DNA of 8,723 nucleotides from Verrucomicrobiota bacterium (lineage in GTDB: Bacteria; Verrucomicrobiota; Verrucomicrobiia; Opitutales; UBA2995), in contig JAPUIL010000265.1 of assembly GCA_027297085.1 (NCBI GenBank), forward strand, positions 1-8,723, given 5' to 3'. A program made the position numbers and the translations under genes. This document shows positions 6,133 to 8,723 of the stretch, one piece after another; positions within the stretch are counted from its first letter, which is position 1, and the number at the start of each line of letters is the position of its first letter. The notes beneath the pieces are model-generated. The model saw only the letters and a program-made list of their open reading frames with translations. It made no database searches and was not told the DNA's origin.

Positions 6133-8723
6133 GATGTGGAAAATAGAGGTTTCTGATCCAGCGACTACAGGCCTTGGCAATGCGCCTGATATCCTCAAGA
6201 ATAAGATACAGCGAAGGCACGAGTAAAAGCGTGATAAAGGTAGCGAACAATACCCCGAAGGAGAGGGACGTTGCCATCGGAATAAGAAACTGTGCCTGCA
6301 AACTGCGTTCCAGCAAAATTGGGACAAGCCCAACGAAGGTCGTAACTGATGTTAAAATAATAGGCCTGAAACGTGCGATGCCACCCAAGTGGACCGCTTG
6401 CTTCAGCGGTATACCCTTCTCCCTTAGTTTGTTGATATAATCGACCAACACGAGCGAGTCATTCACTACAACTCCCGAGAGAGCTATTATACCCAACAAC
6501 GAAAGCATGCTTAAATCCTGAAACGTGCCAAGATTCTGAAAGTTGATGAGGTGCCCGAAAATCGCACCGGCGACCCCGAAGGGTATAGCCGAAATAACAA
6601 GAATGGGCTGGACGTAACTCTTAAATGGAATCGCAAGCAGTGTATAAATTACTACGACTACAAACACCATACTTCCAATCAGCACAGGTAACAGCTCTTC
6701 AAAGTCCTTGGCTTCCCCACTTTTTACAGGAATCACGCCTGGATAATTTTCAAGGATCTCCTCAAGTATAGAGGGTTTCACTTCGATTCCAAATAGCTGC
6801 AAAAATCTCTTTTTAAATGGATGTACGGGATAAAGCGCCCGATTAATCTCCGTCGGATTGGCTACATCCTTATCCGCATCGGCCTGCACGTTAATAACCC
6901 GTTGACGGTCGATCCTTGATATAGCCGGGTAACCCATACCGAATTCGATATCGGCCACTTCAGATATTGGAACAGCGGTCCCCATCGGCGTACGAATATA
7001 CATGTTCTCGAGATTGCCAATCGAACCACGCTCAGCCTTCGGATAACGAACCATCACCCGAACATCGTCCTGATCCCTCTGAATGCGCTGTGCTTCCCCG
7101 CCATAAAAGGCCTGTCTGACCTGCCGGCCCATATCCGCCGCATTTAGACCGAGCGTACGTGCCGAATCCTTCAGTTTGATTTTGAGTTCCTGTTTTCCTT
7201 CTGAATAGGTATCGCGAATGTCCTTGAGTCCCTCAAACTCATAAAGCTGTTCTTGAATCTCCAGGGAAGCAGCTTTCAATTGTGCAAAGTCCGGCCCGGT
7301 CAGCCGAATATCTACGGGAAGACCTACCGGTCCAGCTGCGCTCGCCCGGAATGTCAGCTGCCGTGCTCCTGGAATTTGCCCAACATTGCTCCGCCATGCT
7401 TCAACCACCTCAAAGGCATTGGAATCGCTCACCTCTCTCTTTGCCAACTCCACGATAATAGACCCTATGTTACTCCCGGTGGCAGTAACCTCAGGATTAG
7501 GCCCTCCGGTAAACGTTGAATAACCCACGGAGACATTCCTGTGCGATACCGGATCAATTTCACCGCGATCCAGGGCATCCTGACTAACCTTGTTCAGGCC
7601 TGCCTCCAGACGTTTGACTGCTCGCTCTGTTTCCTCGGCCGTTGTGCCCTCCGGCATAAGCAACTGCACCAGGATAAAGTCATTCGGCACATTGGGAAAC
7701 TGAACGAATCGTATCCATCCTCCTGCTACGATTCCTATACTCACGATGAGAATGCCAATAAATGCACCTAGCGTGGCATAGCGGTAGTTCAGGGCAACTT
7801 CCACGGCGGGATCGTAGACATTATGTATAAACCTTTCCAGACCATCAGAAAACCTTCTCTGAAAACGGGAAAAGATGTTTAATTCATCCCTATGTTGCCT
7901 ATCACCCACTTTACATAAGGAAAGGTGGTAAGGCAGAACGAGTTTAGTTTGAACCAACGAAAACAACAAAGTCGGTATCACGACCAAGGGAATGGATACG
8001 AAAAACTTCCCCAACAAGCCGGGCATGAAAAAGATTGGCACGAAGGCCACAATGGTAGTCAGTACGGCAAACGTAACAGGCGTAGATACCATATGGGTTC
8101 CCCGAATGGATGACTCTAGACCTGGACCGTTTTTCTGATATTCAGAAAAGACGCTTTCTCCAACTACAATGGCATCATCCACCACAATTCCCAACACGAG
8201 AATAAATGCGAAGAGCGAAATAAGGTTGATAGTCAGGCCCAAAAACGGACCCACAAGGAAGGTAGCAAGGAAACTGACCGGAATCCCCACCGCGACAAAG
8301 AACGCCAGGGAAGGCCTTAGAAACAATGACAGGGATAATAGGACCAGCACAAATCCCAGCGCCCCGTTTTCCAGCAATAGGTTTAAACGATCCTCCAGGT
8401 AAAATGCGGAATCACCCCAGGCTTCCAACTCAATCCCCTCTGGTAACCAAGTTTTCTTGGACTCTTCTATATATTTGTAAACCTGTTTGGCTATGTTGAG
8501 TGGACTCTCACTTCCGACTTCTCTAACGAGCACGAGGGCGGCCGGCTTACCGTTAAAGTTGGTTGATATGGTAATATCCTCGAATCCATCGACGATTTCC
8601 GCCACGTCTGACAATCTTACCTCGGTTCCATCCTCCCGGCTGATCAGAACTAGATCGGAGAACTCATCACCCGTGTAAGCTTGCTCTTTGGTTCTTAAGA
8701 GTATCTCGCCTCCACGTGACTTA
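6122..8723 (-). CDS. RND multidrug efflux permease (HAE1-like), 5' end outside window
   Basis: Inner-membrane proton-driven pump of the AcrB/hydrophobe-amphiphile efflux type, normally working with a periplasmic adaptor and an outer-membrane channel. The window holds the last 866 codons; the frame is open to the right edge (reading SRGGEILLRTKEQAYTGDEF there), so roughly 170-200 N-terminal residues including the first helix are missing. The first in-frame TTG at 8614 is inside the pore domain and is not a start. Visible features: the rest of the first porter half, ENGALGFVLVLLSL and LRPSLAFFVAVGIPVS (helices 2-3), then GIVVDDAIVVGES, whose two Asp (codons at 8174-8179) match the proton-relay pair of helix 4. 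The second porter half and a second helical bundle follow. In helix 10 the usual Lys is replaced: SGVVVNDSLVLVDYI. No frameshift is seen. The gene ends inside the start of the short-chain dehydrogenase; adaptor and channel genes would have to lie beyond the right edge. Confidence 0.95.
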   Translation of the reverse strand, partial: KSRGGEILLRTKEQAYTGDEFSDLVLISREDGTEVRLSDVAEIVDGFEDITISTNFNGKPAALVLVREVGSESPLNIAKQVYKYIEESKKTWLPEGIELEAWGDSAFYLEDRLNLLLENGALGFVLVLLSLSLFLRPSLAFFVAVGIPVSFLATFLVGPFLGLTINLISLFAFILVLGIVVDDAIVVGESVFSEYQKNGPGLESSIRGTHMVSTPVTFAVLTTIVAFVPIFFMPGLLGKFFVSIPLVVIPTLLFSLVQTKLVLPYHLSLCKVGDRQHRDELNIFSRFQRRFSDGLERFIHNVYDPAVEVALNYRYATLGAFIGILIVSIGIVAGGWIRFVQFPNVPNDFILVQLLMPEGTTAEETERAVKRLEAGLNKVSQDALDRGEIDPVSHRNVSVGYSTFTGGPNPEVTATGSNIGSIIVELAKREVSDSNAFEVVEAWRSNVGQIPGARQLTFRASAAGPVGLPVDIRLTGPDFAQLKAASLEIQEQLYEFEGLKDIRDTYSEGKQELKIKLKDSARTLGLNAADMGRQVRQAFYGGEAQRIQRDQDDVRVMVRYPKAERGSIGNLENMYIRTPMGTAVPISEVADIEFGMGYPAISRIDRQRVINVQADADKDVANPTEINRALYPVHPFKKRFLQLFGIEVKPSILEEILENYPGVIPVKSGEAKDFEELLPVLIGSMVFVVVVIYTLLAIPFKSYVQPILVISAIPFGVAGAIFGHLINFQNLGTFQDLSMLSLLGIIALSGVVVNDSLVLVDYINKLREKGIPLKQAVHLGGIARFRPIILTSVTTFVGLVPILLERSLQAQFLIPMATSLSFGVLFATFITLLLVPSLYLILEDIRRIAKACSRWIRNLYFPHHES

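Noticed and set aside
6133..6333. Upstream extension of the short-chain dehydrogenase
   Set aside because: The 67 extra codons lie entirely within the RND gene in another frame, have no SDR features, and would put the cofactor motif far from the N-terminus.
8612..8614. TTG as the start of the RND permease
   Set aside because: The frame continues without a stop to the window edge with residues typical of the RND pore domain, so the gene is cut by the window rather than starting here.
1..8723. Search for tRNA or rRNA genes, CRISPR arrays, insertion sequences, toxin-antitoxin or defence genes
   Set aside because: None supported: no regularly spaced direct repeats, no transposase or nuclease motifs, and the intergenic gaps are all under 175 bases and accounted for above.

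Overview
The window reads as bacterial chromosome with a Gram-negative envelope: it carries an RND inner-membrane efflux pump and a protein ending in a TonB-type C-terminal domain. The makeup (a PilM-like/PEGA/TonB_C fusion, moderate GC, few strong Shine-Dalgarno sequences, this subtype of RND and SDR) would fit a Verrucomicrobiota or related PVC-group bacterium. That placement is an impression from the proteins, not a demonstrated assignment.

Layout. Bases 1-139 hold no gene but contain two inverted, REP-like palindromic units, resembling a REPIN/BIME. Two minus-strand genes follow, probably co-transcribed from a promoter near 1937-1965: a zinc-ribbon membrane protein with a possible PH-like tail (1187-1876), then an aldo/keto reductase (140-1156). 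Divergent from them is a small single-domain cupin (1987-2472, plus strand). Next comes the large plus-strand gene (to 5344), a single-pass membrane protein. It ends at a strong hairpin terminator with a UUCG loop (5382-5415), shared at a convergent junction with a minus-strand pair. That pair is an RND efflux permease, cut by the right edge of the window (6122-8723), and a short-chain dehydrogenase whose start codon overlaps the RND stop (5428-6132).

How the genes fit together. The AKR and SDR are NAD(P)H-dependent oxidoreductases of unknown substrate. The SDR is likely translationally coupled to the pump, suggesting it is co-expressed with detoxification or export. The cupin is probably a metal-binding enzyme or small-molecule sensor with no assigned reaction.

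The most unusual object is the 900-residue protein at 2642-5344. It joins a degenerate PilM/actin-like cytoplasmic domain, an acidic linker, one transmembrane helix, a Pro-rich stretch, three PEGA-like repeats and a TonB C-terminal domain. It looks like an envelope-spanning coupling protein in one chain. No defence island, CRISPR array, tRNA, rRNA or insertion sequence was found.
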